A stretch of 64,000 bases of DNA from Lachnospiraceae bacterium (GTDB lineage Bacteria; Bacillota; Clostridia; Lachnospirales; Lachnospiraceae). Positions 53,607 through 63,264 of this stretch are shown one piece after another (within the stretch, counting starts at the first letter, position 1; each line of letters opens with the position of its first letter). The DNA is taken from the NCBI GenBank assembly GCA_017462755.1, contig JAFTQM010000038.1, positions 61,468 to 125,467 on the forward strand. The letters are read 5' to 3'. The notes under the pieces were generated by a model. The model saw only the letters and a program-made list of their open reading frames with translations, searched no databases and had not been told where the DNA came from. A program made the position numbers and the translations under genes.

Positions 53607-55397
53607 ATGGCAAGAAATACCTTTAAAGAAGATGAAATCTTAGAAACCCCATTTGAAGTGAAGCATTTACTGAGGGCTTCGGTATATATCAAAAAATATA
53701 TAAAGCGCATGGGCTTTGCACTGTTTTTGAGTGCACTTGCCGGAATTACAGGTCTGCTGTCACCGATGATTGTGCAGTATGCGTTGGATGTATCCATTCC
53801 GCAGGGAAACAAAGAGCAGTTGTTTTTGCTGGTGTTTCTGCTGATTGGAACCTATGCAATCAGTATTCTGTTTGCAACGCTGCGCTCAAGGATTATGACT
53901 ACGGTAGGACAGAGCATTGTCTATGACATCCGAAAGGATTTGTTTGCCCATTTGCAGAAGCTGCCGTTTAAGTATTACGATGACCGGCCGCACGGCAAGA
54001 TTATGATTCGTGTCGTAAACTATGTAAACTCCGTATCGGATATGCTTTCCAACGGTTTAATCAACGTAGTATTAGAAGTAATCAATATGATATTTATTGT
54101 TATCTTTATGCTGCTCGTGGATGTGCCGTTGTCGCTTGTCGTATTTGCCGGAGTGCCGGTATTTGCGCTGATTCTCGGTTATATTAAGAAGCATCAGCGG
54201 AAGGCATGGCAGATGGTATCCAACAAAAATTCCAACCTGAATGCCTATTTGCAGGAAAATATTGCAGGTGCGAGAATTACCCAGATTTTTGCCAGAGAAG
54301 ATGAGAATGCTGAGATTTTTGAGACCTTGTCCGAAAAGTGTAAGGAGAGCTGGATGGAGGCGGTAAAGTATTCGAATCTGGTGTGGCCGTCGAGTGATAA
54401 TGTGGCGGTGGCAATCCGTGCGGCAATCTATATCGTCGGACTTCTGGTGCTGGGACCGGAAACGGTGTCGGTAGGTACGATTGTAGCCATCGGCTCTTAT
54501 GCGTCTCGTTTCTGGCAGCCGATTATGAATCTTGGAAATATCTTTAATAACTTTATCAATAACATTGCATATCTGGAGCGTATTTTTGAAACACTGGATG
54601 AGCCGATCACGGTGGACAATACACCGGATGCAACTGAAATGCCGAAGATTCGCGGCAAGGTAACCTTTGAAGAGGTATGCTTTGGATATGAAGAGGGACA
54701 GAGGGTGCTGGACAAGGTTTCCTTTACCGTAAATCCGGGGGAAAGCGTAGCACTGGTAGGTCCGACCGGAGCAGGCAAGAGTACCATCGTAAATCTGATT
54801 TCGCGTTTTTATAATGTAAACAGCGGAAGAGTGCTGATTGATGATGTAGACATTTCCAAGGTAACGCTGCATTCTTTGCGTTCCCAGATGGGTATCATGC
54901 TTCAGGACAGCTTTATTTTCAGCGGAACCATAGAGGACAACATTCGTTACGGAAAGCTGGATGCAACGCAGGAGGAAATCAAAAAAGCAAGTGGCATTGT
55001 TTGTGCGGACAGCTTTATCGAAGGAATGAAGGACGGCTATCAGACCGAGGTAAAGGAACGCGGTTCCCTGCTTTCGCAAGGACAGAAGCAGCTCATCAGC
55101 TTTGCCAGAACCCTGCTTTCGGATCCTGCCATTCTGGTGCTGGATGAGGCGACCTCCAGTATTGACGTGCAGACCGAAAAGGCATTACAGCAGGGACTCA
55201 ATGCAATGCTTGAGGGAAGAACCTCGTTTATCATTGCACATCGTTTATCGACCATCAAGAATTGTGATAAGATTATGTACATTTCCGACGGCGGTATTCA
55301 GGAATGCGGTACTCATGAAGAGCTGATGAACAAGAAGGGACATTATTATAAGCTGTATACTTCGCAGATGAATGACCTCTTCGGAGAGATTGCATAG
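53607..55397 (+). CDS. ABC exporter subunit 2 (half-transporter, canonical catalytic Glu)
   Basis: 596 residues: membrane domain, then NBD with Walker A GPTGAGKST, signature LSQGQKQLISFARTLL (LSQGQ variant) and Walker B ILVLDEATSSID with intact Glu. Together with subunit 1 it forms a heterodimer with one degenerate ATP site. Substrate (drug, lipid or peptide) cannot be read. SD GGGGGCAG. Confidence 0.93.
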   Translation: MARNTFKEDEILETPFEVKHLLRASVYIKKYIKRMGFALFLSALAGITGLLSPMIVQYALDVSIPQGNKEQLFLLVFLLIGTYAISILFATLRSRIMTTVGQSIVYDIRKDLFAHLQKLPFKYYDDRPHGKIMIRVVNYVNSVSDMLSNGLINVVLEVINMIFIVIFMLLVDVPLSLVVFAGVPVFALILGYIKKHQRKAWQMVSNKNSNLNAYLQENIAGARITQIFAREDENAEIFETLSEKCKESWMEAVKYSNLVWPSSDNVAVAIRAAIYIVGLLVLGPETVSVGTIVAIGSYASRFWQPIMNLGNIFNNFINNIAYLERIFETLDEPITVDNTPDATEMPKIRGKVTFEEVCFGYEEGQRVLDKVSFTVNPGESVALVGPTGAGKSTIVNLISRFYNVNSGRVLIDDVDISKVTLHSLRSQMGIMLQDSFIFSGTIEDNIRYGKLDATQEEIKKASGIVCADSFIEGMKDGYQTEVKERGSLLSQGQKQLISFARTLLSDPAILVLDEATSSIDVQTEKALQQGLNAMLEGRTSFIIAHRLSTIKNCDKIMYISDGGIQECGTHEELMNKKGHYYKLYTSQMNDLFGEIA

Positions 55398-55478
55398 CAA
55401 GCTGTTTGAAATGGCAAAAGTTGTGCAAAATAAATAAAAAAGATACAAAATAATGTAGAAAAGAGAAAGATAATGTGG

Positions 55479-55533
55479 TATAATATCTGAAAGTGGATGT
55501 TATGCCACATTATTATTATTATTATTATGACAA
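55479..55533 (+). promoter_or_regulatory. Putative promoter and (ATT)6 leader repeat of the second MCP gene
   Basis: TGTGGTATAAT (-10 at 55479-55484) without a clear -35. In the presumed leader lies (ATT)6 at 55509-55526, ending just before the SD AAGGAAGG. Confidence 0.45.
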
Positions 55534-55552
55534 AGGAAGGAAGTATGGGAGC

Positions 55553-57265
55553 ATGAAGAGTTTAAAGACAAAAGTAATTTTGCCGATGGTGCTGATGCTG
55601 GTAGTCAGCATACTCTCGTCGCTAATCAGTGCGAACGGTTTGAAGCAGCTGGGCGAGGTGGGAGATGAAATTGCGACGCAGAACGTACCGGTCATTATTA
55701 CCTTGGATGCAATTTCTGCAAACGTAGAGCAGATGCAGGAGCTTCTGCTGACTCATAGTATTATGGATACGAAAGAGGACAAGCAGAGAGTGCTGGGAGA
55801 AATCAGCGTATCGGCGGCAACCCTGAAGGCGTATGTAGAAAAATTCGGTGAAATCGCCGGAGATCAGGCCGCATATCAGGAGCTGAAGCAGTATCAGGAG
55901 GAATATCTGCAGAATTACAGTGAGACCCTGAGCTTAAGTGAAATGAACAATACCCGAGAAGTAACCAGCAGAGTGAATGGTGTCTTGGCAGAAATTTTCG
56001 GGAAGTTGAATTCGAAGGTACAGACCATGATTCAGCAGGAGCAGACCAATATCGGTCTTGCGAAGGGCAAGCAGGATAATGTATATCAGAATGCACTTAT
56101 TATTTCTTACGGTATGCTGATTATCATGGTAATTATTGCTGCGGCAAGCATTATCATTGCGATTCGTACCATTGTAAAGCCGACGATTGCATCGGAGAAG
56201 AGCTTAAAGAATATTATTCAGAAGATTAACGACGGAGACGGCGATTTGACAGAGCGTATTCCGGTACAGACAGCGGATGAGGTAGGCAAGCTGGTGCGCG
56301 GTGTCAATCTCTTTATCCGCACATTGCAGAAGATTATGGGTCAGATTGTGAATTCGACCGACAATCTGAATCAATCCTTTGTGAGTGTAAACGACAGCAT
56401 TGCAAAGGCAAACGATGATTCCAGCGATATTTCTGCCTCCATGGAAGAAGTGGCTGCAACGATGGACAATATCGCATCGACGGTAAACGATATGAACGAC
56501 AATACTGCTTCGGTAGGTGAGGATGTCGGCAGAGTAGCAGAGGTTACTCGTGAGATTTATCACTATACGACTGAGATGAAGCAGCGTGCAGAGCAGATGG
56601 AGCAGACGGCAATTTCCAACAAGAACGGTACCAACCAGATGGTTGAGATGATTGTAGAGCGTCTGAATCAGGCGATTGAGAATAGCAAGAGCGTAGCGAA
56701 GGTCAATGAGCTGACCAATGAGATTTTGGAGATTTCCGACCAGACGAATCTGTTGGCACTGAATGCGTCGATTGAGGCAGCCCGTGCAGGTGAGGTAGGA
56801 CGCGGCTTTGCAGTCGTAGCAGATGAGATTCGCCAGTTGGCTGACGGCAGCCGCGAGACAGCGAATAAGATTCAGAACATCAATGCATTGGTAGTAAATG
56901 CGGTAAATGATTTGAGTCAGAGTGCAAACGAAATGATGCAGTATGTTGCAACGACGATTCTTCCGGATTATGACGGTTATGCAGTTTCCGGAAAGCAGTA
57001 TCGTGAGGATGCCGATCAGGTAAGTGCGGCAATGGATGACTGTCTGGGCAGAATGGATACCTTAAATCAGCATATCAAGGCATTGGTAGAGCAGATGGAT
57101 GGTATCGCTATGGCAGTAAGTGAGTGTAATCAGGGCATTGGTATGTCGTCCGAAAGCGTGGCAAACCTCGTAGAGGAAATCAACCATGTATACGGTAATG
57201 TGGATTCCAGTGTACAGATTGTACAGGGACTGCAGCAGCAGTCGGATGCTTTTACCAAACTTTAA
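55553..57265 (+). CDS. Methyl-accepting chemotaxis protein, 4-helix-bundle sensor
   Basis: 570 residues from ATG 55553; a longer frame from 55493 reads through the ATT repeat as six Tyr and begins at the transcript start, so it is unlikely. First helix [19 protein letters not shown], a 4HB sensor of about 150 residues ([19 protein letters not shown]), second helix [27 protein letters not shown] ([20 protein letters not shown]), then the tip [41 protein letters not shown]. Ligand unknown. Confidence 0.92.
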   Translation: MKSLKTKVILPMVLMLVVSILSSLISANGLKQLGEVGDEIATQNVPVIITLDAISANVEQMQELLLTHSIMDTKEDKQRVLGEISVSAATLKAYVEKFGEIAGDQAAYQELKQYQEEYLQNYSETLSLSEMNNTREVTSRVNGVLAEIFGKLNSKVQTMIQQEQTNIGLAKGKQDNVYQNALIISYGMLIIMVIIAAASIIIAIRTIVKPTIASEKSLKNIIQKINDGDGDLTERIPVQTADEVGKLVRGVNLFIRTLQKIMGQIVNSTDNLNQSFVSVNDSIAKANDDSSDISASMEEVAATMDNIASTVNDMNDNTASVGEDVGRVAEVTREIYHYTTEMKQRAEQMEQTAISNKNGTNQMVEMIVERLNQAIENSKSVAKVNELTNEILEISDQTNLLALNASIEAARAGEVGRGFAVVADEIRQLADGSRETANKIQNINALVVNAVNDLSQSANEMMQYVATTILPDYDGYAVSGKQYREDADQVSAAMDDCLGRMDTLNQHIKALVEQMDGIAMAVSECNQGIGMSSESVANLVEEINHVYGNVDSSVQIVQGLQQQSDAFTKL

Positions 57266-57302
57266 TGAGCAAAGCAGAATGTTTGCGGAAATGAGGTAGA
57301 CG

Positions 57303-58334
57303 ATGAAAAAGAAATTGATGGGAATGCTTCTTGCAGGATTGCTGGTATGTTCTCCTTCGGCTTTGGTATTTGCGACAGAGCTTACGGAGGAAGGCACGGC
57401 AGCGGGCGAGGTTGTAGAGGATACCGGTGCAGGTGAGACCGGAGAAATGGCAGATACGACAACGGAGGTCGTAGAAAATGAATTTGCGATTAATCCGGAT
57501 AACTATGTGGATGTAGAGGTGTTAGACTTATCGCTGCATGGGGAAACCAGTGGAGATTTTACCCCGGTATATGCCTATGAAAATCCGTTTTTAGGTAAGG
57601 ATACCTCCAAGGGTGTTGTTTTTGAGTTTTATGTAAAGCCAACCTGGGAAGTACATGAGCTGGGAACTATTTTTGCGATTGTAGGAACCGGAGATTACGA
57701 CGGAAGAATTTATTTTACACCGGGTTCTTATCTTGGTTATAACAGTGGTTTGTTCGGTGGCTATTATGATGCCAACCTGTATAATTATACCATTGTTACA
57801 GACTATATTCAGGATGGAGCTAAGATTCGTATTGAACTGTTACCGACCGGCTTTGCAGTATATGCAAATGACCAGCTCTGCTACGACCAGACCATTTTGG
57901 ATGACGAGACTCGCGCCGCCGGAGATTATAAGGGCGATTCGGATTTCTCGCCGGTGCTTACCTGGCTGTCCGGTGCCCAGACACTGTATTTCGGCTACGG
58001 CTCCTGGTGGAATGCGGTAGGCAATGAGGCAAATGTAAATTTATCCGAAGTAAATTTCCGACTGATGGATGGTACCGTAGTAATGAATAAGCTGCAGGCG
58101 GATAAGGTTTTGATTGAAAAGCTGGGCGGTAGTGTGGATTTAAAGAATGAAACTGCGCAGAAGACTGAAATCAAGCTGGCAGATGTAAATGTTGAGATTT
58201 TTGACATCAAGTCCGTAAAATACGAAGGAAGCAGTGTTCTTCCGGCAATGGGGGCGGTTGTGGCAGTAGTAGCGGTAGCAGCGCTGGCAATCGTATTGGT
58301 AGTAACCAAAAAGCGTACCTATCCGGAGGAGTAA
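57303..58334 (+). CDS. Exported, membrane-anchored protein, lectin-like appearance
   Basis: 343 residues. Signal peptide MKKKLMGMLLAGLLVCSPSA with likely cleavage after VFA; acidic/Thr-rich linker (about 26-60); a beta-rich central region with many aromatic residues (FEFYVKPTWEVHELG, GRIYFTPGSYLGYNSG, YFGYGSWWNAVG), which resembles a concanavalin/LamG-like fold but was not matched to a family; C-terminal helix AMGAVVAVVAVAALAIVLVV with KKR stop-transfer. No LPxTG. Exposed outside. Placed between a chemotaxis receptor and GH130, so glycan binding is possible. Confidence 0.65.
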   Translation: MKKKLMGMLLAGLLVCSPSALVFATELTEEGTAAGEVVEDTGAGETGEMADTTTEVVENEFAINPDNYVDVEVLDLSLHGETSGDFTPVYAYENPFLGKDTSKGVVFEFYVKPTWEVHELGTIFAIVGTGDYDGRIYFTPGSYLGYNSGLFGGYYDANLYNYTIVTDYIQDGAKIRIELLPTGFAVYANDQLCYDQTILDDETRAAGDYKGDSDFSPVLTWLSGAQTLYFGYGSWWNAVGNEANVNLSEVNFRLMDGTVVMNKLQADKVLIEKLGGSVDLKNETAQKTEIKLADVNVEIFDIKSVKYEGSSVLPAMGAVVAVVAVAALAIVLVVTKKRTYPEE

Positions 58335-58354
58335 GCAGTTGGGAAGCGAGAAGT

Positions 58355-58458
58355 GCGTAAATGACGCGTAAAATCGTGCATGATTGTGCAAAGTGCAAAA
58401 AATAATGCAAGATAAATGCAAAAAACAACTGGAAATATGCCATAAAGTATGCTATACT
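58355..58458 (+). promoter_or_regulatory. GH130 promoter with a ladder of TGC boxes
   Basis: TGGAAA (58430-58435), 17-bp spacer, TATACT (58453-58458). Upstream, seven GC-centred boxes of form (T/C)GC(A/G)(A/T)AA have GC at 58356, 58367, 58379, 58389, 58396, 58408, 58419, mostly 10-12 bp apart, near one helical turn. Confidence 0.5.
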
Positions 58459-58532
58459 CAAAGAGTAATAAGGAACTTGTAGTGCAAAAGAATAAAAAAT
58501 AATTCGCACAGGGGTGCAGAAAGAGGTAGGGC

Positions 58533-59501
58533 ATGATTATTGGAGCAAATCTTCCAAACATTCCATGGCAGGACAGACCGGAAGGCTGTACTGATGTCGT
58601 ATGGAGATACGACCAGAATCCAATCGTAAAGAGAAATCAGATTCCGGGTTCCAACAGCATTTTTAATAGTGCAGTTATTCCGAAGGATGGAAAATTCGTA
58701 GGCATTTTCCGTAGTGACAATACTGCAATGGAGCAGCATTTGTTCCTTGCAAAGAGTGAGGATGCGATTCATTGGGACATTGAGCCGAATCCGCTTCCGT
58801 TGTACGATAAGAATGACAATCAGGTAGGCGTAGCATGCGGTTATGACCCGCGTGTATGCTTTATCGAGGATCGTTACTATGTAACCTGGTGCAACCAGTA
58901 TCATGGACCGACCATCGGTGTAGCTTACTCCTATGATTTCAAGAAGTTTTATCAGTTAGAGAATGCTTTCCTTCCGTTTAACAGAAATGGTGTATTGTTC
59001 CCAAGAAAGATTAACGGAAAGTACATGATGTTCTCCAGACCGTCCGATAACGGTCATACACCATTTGGTGATATGTACTTGAGCCAGAGCCCGGATATGG
59101 AGCACTGGGGCTACCATCGTTTCGTAATGCAGGCACAGGGCTGGGCATGGACGAAGATTGGTGCAGGTCCGATTCCGATTGAGACGGATGAAGGCTGGCT
59201 GTTGATTTTCCACGGCGTAGGTACTACCTGTAACGGTATGATTTACAGCATGGGCGCAGCATTGCTTGACATTGATGAGCCTTGGAAGGTAAAGTATCGT
59301 TGCAAGCCATACATCTTCCATCCAACCGAACTGTATGAGTGCGTAGGTGACGTTCCAAACGTAACCTTCCCATGTGCAACCTTGCACGATGCAGCAACCG
59401 GACGTATTGCAATTTACTACGGTGCAGCAGATACTGTAGTAGGACTGGCATTTACTCAGGTAGATGAGCTGATTAAGTATATCAAGGACAACGCATTATA
59501 A
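58533..59501 (+). CDS. GH130 beta-1,4-mannoside phosphorylase
   Basis: 322 residues, the length of the mannooligosaccharide phosphorylase subgroup (GH130_2) rather than the roughly 390-residue mannosylglucose phosphorylases. [38 protein letters not shown] (catalytic Asp region), [40 protein letters not shown] and [13 protein letters not shown] match GH130. It yields mannose-1-phosphate from beta-1,4-mannosides, sparing ATP. The symporter gene follows. A direct partner epimerase or mannanase is not in the window. SD AAAGAGGTAGGG. Confidence 0.9.
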   Translation: MIIGANLPNIPWQDRPEGCTDVVWRYDQNPIVKRNQIPGSNSIFNSAVIPKDGKFVGIFRSDNTAMEQHLFLAKSEDAIHWDIEPNPLPLYDKNDNQVGVACGYDPRVCFIEDRYYVTWCNQYHGPTIGVAYSYDFKKFYQLENAFLPFNRNGVLFPRKINGKYMMFSRPSDNGHTPFGDMYLSQSPDMEHWGYHRFVMQAQGWAWTKIGAGPIPIETDEGWLLIFHGVGTTCNGMIYSMGAALLDIDEPWKVKYRCKPYIFHPTELYECVGDVPNVTFPCATLHDAATGRIAIYYGAADTVVGLAFTQVDELIKYIKDNAL

Positions 59502-59517
59502 AAAATACATAATGTAC

Positions 59518-59555
59518 AAAGAAACCGTCTGCAATGCGCAGACGGTTTCTTTGCG
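59518..59555 (+). terminator. Terminator of the GH130 gene
   Basis: Perfect 15-bp stem AAAGAAACCGTCTGC with its complement at 59538-59552. Confidence 0.85.
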
Positions 59556-59578
59556 TCATGCTGCCAATTCTTTAGGAC

Positions 59579-59644
59579 TTGACAGGCAGGTGGAAAAACG
59601 ATAAAATGAGTCGTAAAATGTGATAAAATGATTAGGGATAAAAT
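59579..59644 (+). promoter_or_regulatory. Promoter of the symporter operon with TAAAAT direct repeats
   Basis: TTGACA (59579-59584), 17-bp spacer, TAAAAT (59602-59607). Further TAAAAT units at 59614, 59624 and 59639, three of the four inside GATAAAAT, run over the start point; possible operator repeats. Confidence 0.65.
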
Positions 59645-59675
59645 AAGGGGGTCCGGGACAGGCCGGAGAAGAAAT

Positions 59676-61127
59676 ATGCTATTTACTACAAAAAAATTAG
59701 ATCCGAAATACAACAATGCGAGTGCATTTCAAATAGCGTTGTTTTCGCTGAATTCTGCGGCTACAACGCTATATTTGGTATTGATGGAATATGCAGCATA
59801 CTATGTCAACGGAATTGTAGGCTTTTCCGTGGTTTTTGCATCGGTGCTGCTGACTGCGCTTAGAGTGTTCGATGGTTTGATTGACCCATTCATTGGTTAT
59901 ATTATTGACCGAACAGAGGGCAAGTTTGGAAAGTTCCGACCGTTTATTGTACTCGGAAACCTATTGATGATGACGAGTATTCTGCTTTTGTACCATACGA
60001 CACATTTGGTGCCGCAGCCGTTTCGTCTGATTTATTTTATTCTGATATATGTGGTATATGTGTTTGGTTATACCTTTCAGATGATTGTGGCAAAGTCCGG
60101 TCAGACGGTTATGACGGATAATCCGAAGATGCGCCCGCTGACCACCTATTTTGAATCCCTGTTTGTGACCTCATGCTATGGTGGTCTGCAGTTGTATGCA
60201 GCAGCGTATCTGATTCCGAAGTACGGAAGCTACAAAAATCCGGGATTGTTTCATGAATTTACAATTTTTGTGGCAGTGCTTTCGGTGCTGTGTACCATAC
60301 TCGGCATGGTGGGCATTTGGAACAAGGACCGCCCGGAGTATTATGGTGTCGGTAAAAACGAAGAAAAAGTGCGTATGCGGGATTACTGGGAGATTCTAAA
60401 GGCAAATCGTCCGATTCGTCAGCTGGTATTATCGGCTGCAATCAATAAGTTTTCGTCGATGATTTACAACAATGTTACGGTATGCGTCATGCTGTTTGGT
60501 ATTATGATGGGAAATTATGCACTGGCGGGACAGATTGGATTGTTGACGATTGTGCCGAATCTGATTATTACCACGCTCGGAGTAATGCTGGCACAGCGCA
60601 TTGGACAGAAGCATACCTTTGCGGCTTTTATGAAGCTGGCGATTTTCTTTCAGGTAATTCAGCTGGTGTTTTTGATGACTCAGGATATCAAGGGAGTGTC
60701 GCTGCAAAATATGACAGCAACCTCCATCGGATTTTTCATTATCTACATTTTGTTAAACGGAAGCAAATCCGTCAGCAACAGTATTGTGGTGCCAATGATT
60801 GCCGATTGTTCGGATTATGAGGTGTATCGCAGCGGAATGTATGTACCGGGACTGATGGGAGCTTTGTTTGCGCTGGTGGATCAGGTGATTTCTGCGCTGG
60901 CAACGCTTTTTGTCGGCGGAGTGGTAGCACTCATTGGCTTTACGGATGTGCTGCCGCAGGTAGAGGATGCCCTGACACCTCAGATAGAAGCGGCTACGTT
61001 GTTTATGTATTGTGGTGTGCCGATGCTTGGCTGGATTATTTCTCTTGGAATTATGAAGCATTACGAGTTGGATAAAAAGAGAATGCAGGAGATTACGGAG
61101 AGCAAGCGTAGGGGAAATGGAGCATAA
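59676..61127 (+). CDS. Sugar:cation symporter (MFS, GPH family)
   Basis: 483 residues from ATG 59676 (SD GGAGAAG). About 12 membrane helices. LIDPFIGYIIDRTEGKFGKFRPFIVLG is the GPH/MFS loop signature (D-P-x-x-G-x-x-x-D-R-T...G-x-x-R-P). It is next to GH130, so an oligosaccharide or glycoside such as a mannoside is the likely cargo, taken up with a cation. Short C-terminal tail with basic residues. Confidence 0.87.
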   Translation: MLFTTKKLDPKYNNASAFQIALFSLNSAATTLYLVLMEYAAYYVNGIVGFSVVFASVLLTALRVFDGLIDPFIGYIIDRTEGKFGKFRPFIVLGNLLMMTSILLLYHTTHLVPQPFRLIYFILIYVVYVFGYTFQMIVAKSGQTVMTDNPKMRPLTTYFESLFVTSCYGGLQLYAAAYLIPKYGSYKNPGLFHEFTIFVAVLSVLCTILGMVGIWNKDRPEYYGVGKNEEKVRMRDYWEILKANRPIRQLVLSAAINKFSSMIYNNVTVCVMLFGIMMGNYALAGQIGLLTIVPNLIITTLGVMLAQRIGQKHTFAAFMKLAIFFQVIQLVFLMTQDIKGVSLQNMTATSIGFFIIYILLNGSKSVSNSIVVPMIADCSDYEVYRSGMYVPGLMGALFALVDQVISALATLFVGGVVALIGFTDVLPQVEDALTPQIEAATLFMYCGVPMLGWIISLGIMKHYELDKKRMQEITESKRRGNGA

Positions 61128-61129
61128 GG

Positions 61130-61639
61130 ATGCAGGAAAAGGATAACTTACAAAAACAGAGTGATACACAGGCGCAGGAAAAGAAACAGAGTAAATGGAG
61201 AAGGAGCAGTAATCCGTTGGTTTGTCTGTTTTTCAAGCTGTGGGACATTTTCATGAACCGAGAGATGATTACTTATCTGATTTCCGGAGTGATGACGACA
61301 GCGGTAAACTGGATTCTCTATTTTCTGCTGGTAAAAAAGCTGGGTATGGAGGAGCTGGCAGGAAATGCGCTGGATTGGATACTTACGGTAGCATTTGCAT
61401 ATATGGTAAATGCGTTCTGGGTATTTCAAACCAAATATTCCGGCATGAAAGCGGAGGTAGGAAAAGTATTCCGTTTTTATTCGGCACGCTTTCTGACCTT
61501 TCTCGTAGAAGAAGGCGGTATGCTGTTGTTTGTAAAGCTGATGGGCTTTAATGATTTGATTGTAAAAGCAGTGCTTGCGGTGCTGGTTATTATTCTGAAT
61601 TATGTATTCAGCAAGCTGTTTGTATTCTTTAAGAAATAA
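61130..61639 (+). CDS. GtrA-family membrane protein
   Basis: 169 residues. Basic N-terminal tail, then four helices; EMITYLISGVMTTAVNWILYFLLV and AYMVNAFWVFQTKY and FLVEEGGMLLFVKLMGFND match GtrA-like flippases involved in lipid-linked sugar transfer. Starts 2 bp after the symporter stop; its stop overlaps the next gene. Confidence 0.85.
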   Translation: MQEKDNLQKQSDTQAQEKKQSKWRRSSNPLVCLFFKLWDIFMNREMITYLISGVMTTAVNWILYFLLVKKLGMEELAGNALDWILTVAFAYMVNAFWVFQTKYSGMKAEVGKVFRFYSARFLTFLVEEGGMLLFVKLMGFNDLIVKAVLAVLVIILNYVFSKLFVFFKK

Positions 61640-61650
61640 TGGAGGCGCAT

Positions 61651-62847
61651 ATGGCATCGGTAACGTTAAAAAAGGGAGAGGGACGCAGTCTGAAATCCGG
61701 CGGTCTTTGGATTTATGACAATGAAATAGCACAGACAAGCGGCGAATTTGAAAACGGTGATTTTGTTGAGGTGCTGGATTTTGATGGTTATTATCTGGGT
61801 AAGGGTTTTATCAATACGAATTCCAAAATCCGCGTGCGTGTGATGAGCCGTGTCAAAGGACAGGAGATAGACGACGCATTTTTGGAAACAAGAGTGCGGG
61901 ATGCGTGGGAATATCGCAAAAAGGTCGTAGATACCTCAAGCTGTCGTGTGATTTTCGGAGAAGCGGATTTCTTACCGGGACTGGTTGTGGATAAGTTTTC
62001 TGACGTGCTGGTAGTACAGTCTCTGGCATTGGGCATTGACCGTTTGAAGCAGAAGCTTTTAGATATGCTGGTAAAAGTTATGGCAGAGGACGGAGTAACC
62101 ATTCGGGGCATTTATGAGCGAAGCGATGCGAAGGTGCGCACGTTAGAGGGCATGAAGCCGGAAAAGGGATTTTTGAGCGAGCCGTTTGATACGAATGTGG
62201 AAATCGTGGAGAATGGTGTGAAGTATATGGTAAATGTGGCAGACGGACAAAAAACAGGATTCTTTTTGGATCAGAAATACAACCGGGCTGCAATTCAAAA
62301 GCTTTGTAAAGGTGCCAAGGTACTGGATTGCTTTACGCATACCGGCTCGTTTGCGCTGAATGCCGGAATCGGCGGTGCCCAAAGCGTATTGGGTGTGGAT
62401 GCTTCTGAGCTTGGTGTTGAGCAGGCAAGAGAAAATGCAAAGCTGAACGGCTTAGAGAAGGTCGTAACCTTTACCTGTGCAGATGTGTTTGAGTTATTGC
62501 CGGAGTTGGAGGAACGAGGCGAGAAGTTTGATGTGATTATCCTTGATCCGCCGGCATTTACGAAGTCCAGAAATTCGGTTAAGAATGCGATTAAAGGATA
62601 CCGTGAGATTAATCTGCGTGCAATGAAGCTGTTGAAGGATGGCGGATATCTGGCAACCTGCTCCTGTTCTCATTTTATGACACCGGAGCTGTTTACGGAA
62701 ACCGTTGGTCAGGCAGCGAAAAACGTGCATCGTCGTCTGCGCCAGATTGAGTATCGCACACAGGCACCGGATCATCCGATTCTCTGGGCAGCAGAGGAGT
62801 CTTATTATTTGAAGTTCTATATCTTCCAGGTGGTGAAGAGTTTTTAG
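61651..62847 (+). CDS. Class I rRNA (cytosine) methyltransferase of RlmI type
   Basis: 398 residues from ATG 61651 (SD TGGAGG, five bases); ATG 61639 is on the SD. N-terminal PUA domain (MASVTLKKGEGRSLKSGGLWIYDNEI), then the SAM fold: GQKTGFFLDQKYNR, VLDCFTHTGSFALNAG, DVIILDPPAFTKS (NPPY-like DPPAF), and LATCSCSHFM with the catalytic Cys. Likely 23S rRNA m5C enzyme. Terminal gene of the symporter operon. Confidence 0.9.
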   Translation: MASVTLKKGEGRSLKSGGLWIYDNEIAQTSGEFENGDFVEVLDFDGYYLGKGFINTNSKIRVRVMSRVKGQEIDDAFLETRVRDAWEYRKKVVDTSSCRVIFGEADFLPGLVVDKFSDVLVVQSLALGIDRLKQKLLDMLVKVMAEDGVTIRGIYERSDAKVRTLEGMKPEKGFLSEPFDTNVEIVENGVKYMVNVADGQKTGFFLDQKYNRAAIQKLCKGAKVLDCFTHTGSFALNAGIGGAQSVLGVDASELGVEQARENAKLNGLEKVVTFTCADVFELLPELEERGEKFDVIILDPPAFTKSRNSVKNAIKGYREINLRAMKLLKDGGYLATCSCSHFMTPELFTETVGQAAKNVHRRLRQIEYRTQAPDHPILWAAEESYYLKFYIFQVVKSF

Positions 62848-63036
62848 GATAGGAAAAGGTTCCGAAAGCTTGATTTTACACAGTATGAGAGATTTTTAAG
62901 AAACTGTATATGTATCGTATATTATCGCTAAATGATGTAGTTTCATGGGAAATTGGTGTAGTAAATGGTGTAGAAAAAGAGCTGTTAAGAAAAATGGTGT
63001 AGTAGACAAATAGGAGCGATGTTTATAATCTATTGG
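62848..63036. other. AT-rich boundary with TGGTGTAG repeats
   Basis: No gene. The 417-bp stretch to the NACHT gene holds three 9-bp repeats (T/A)TGGTGTAG at 62953-62961, 62965-62973 and 62994-63002, then the terminator at 63037, then an AT-rich leader. Base composition drops sharply here. Possible edge of an accessory island; no tRNA or integrase is visible. Confidence 0.4.
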
Positions 63037-63069
63037 AAGCGGCAGGGCAAAAGTCTAGCCGCTTTTTTT
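63037..63069 (+). terminator. Terminator of the symporter-methyltransferase operon
   Basis: AAGCGGC / GCCGCTT stem (63037-63043, 63058-63064) with T tract. Confidence 0.75.
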
Positions 63070-63208
63070 AATGCATATATAGATTGTTTTATTAGTAGAT
63101 GTAACAGATTGAAGGATAGTTATATGCTTATAGTTTTTGATACAAAAGAAGTATTAGTTAATATAATTTGTAATTATTGAGAATGGATATCGAAAAAAGA
63201 TTTTATTC

Positions 63209-63237
63209 TTGTAAACTTTGGTTATAAGGGATATAAT
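63209..63237 (+). promoter_or_regulatory. Promoter of the NACHT gene
   Basis: TTGTAA (63209-63214), 17-bp spacer, TATAAT (63232-63237), 28 bp before the ATG. Confidence 0.65.
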
Positions 63238-63264
63238 AATAAAAAATGTACAAAGGAGAAAATT

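Noticed and set aside
54072-55079. 335-codon antisense frame within the second ABC exporter gene
   Set aside because: Cys/Arg/His-rich translation typical of antisense reading; sense strand carries all ABC motifs.
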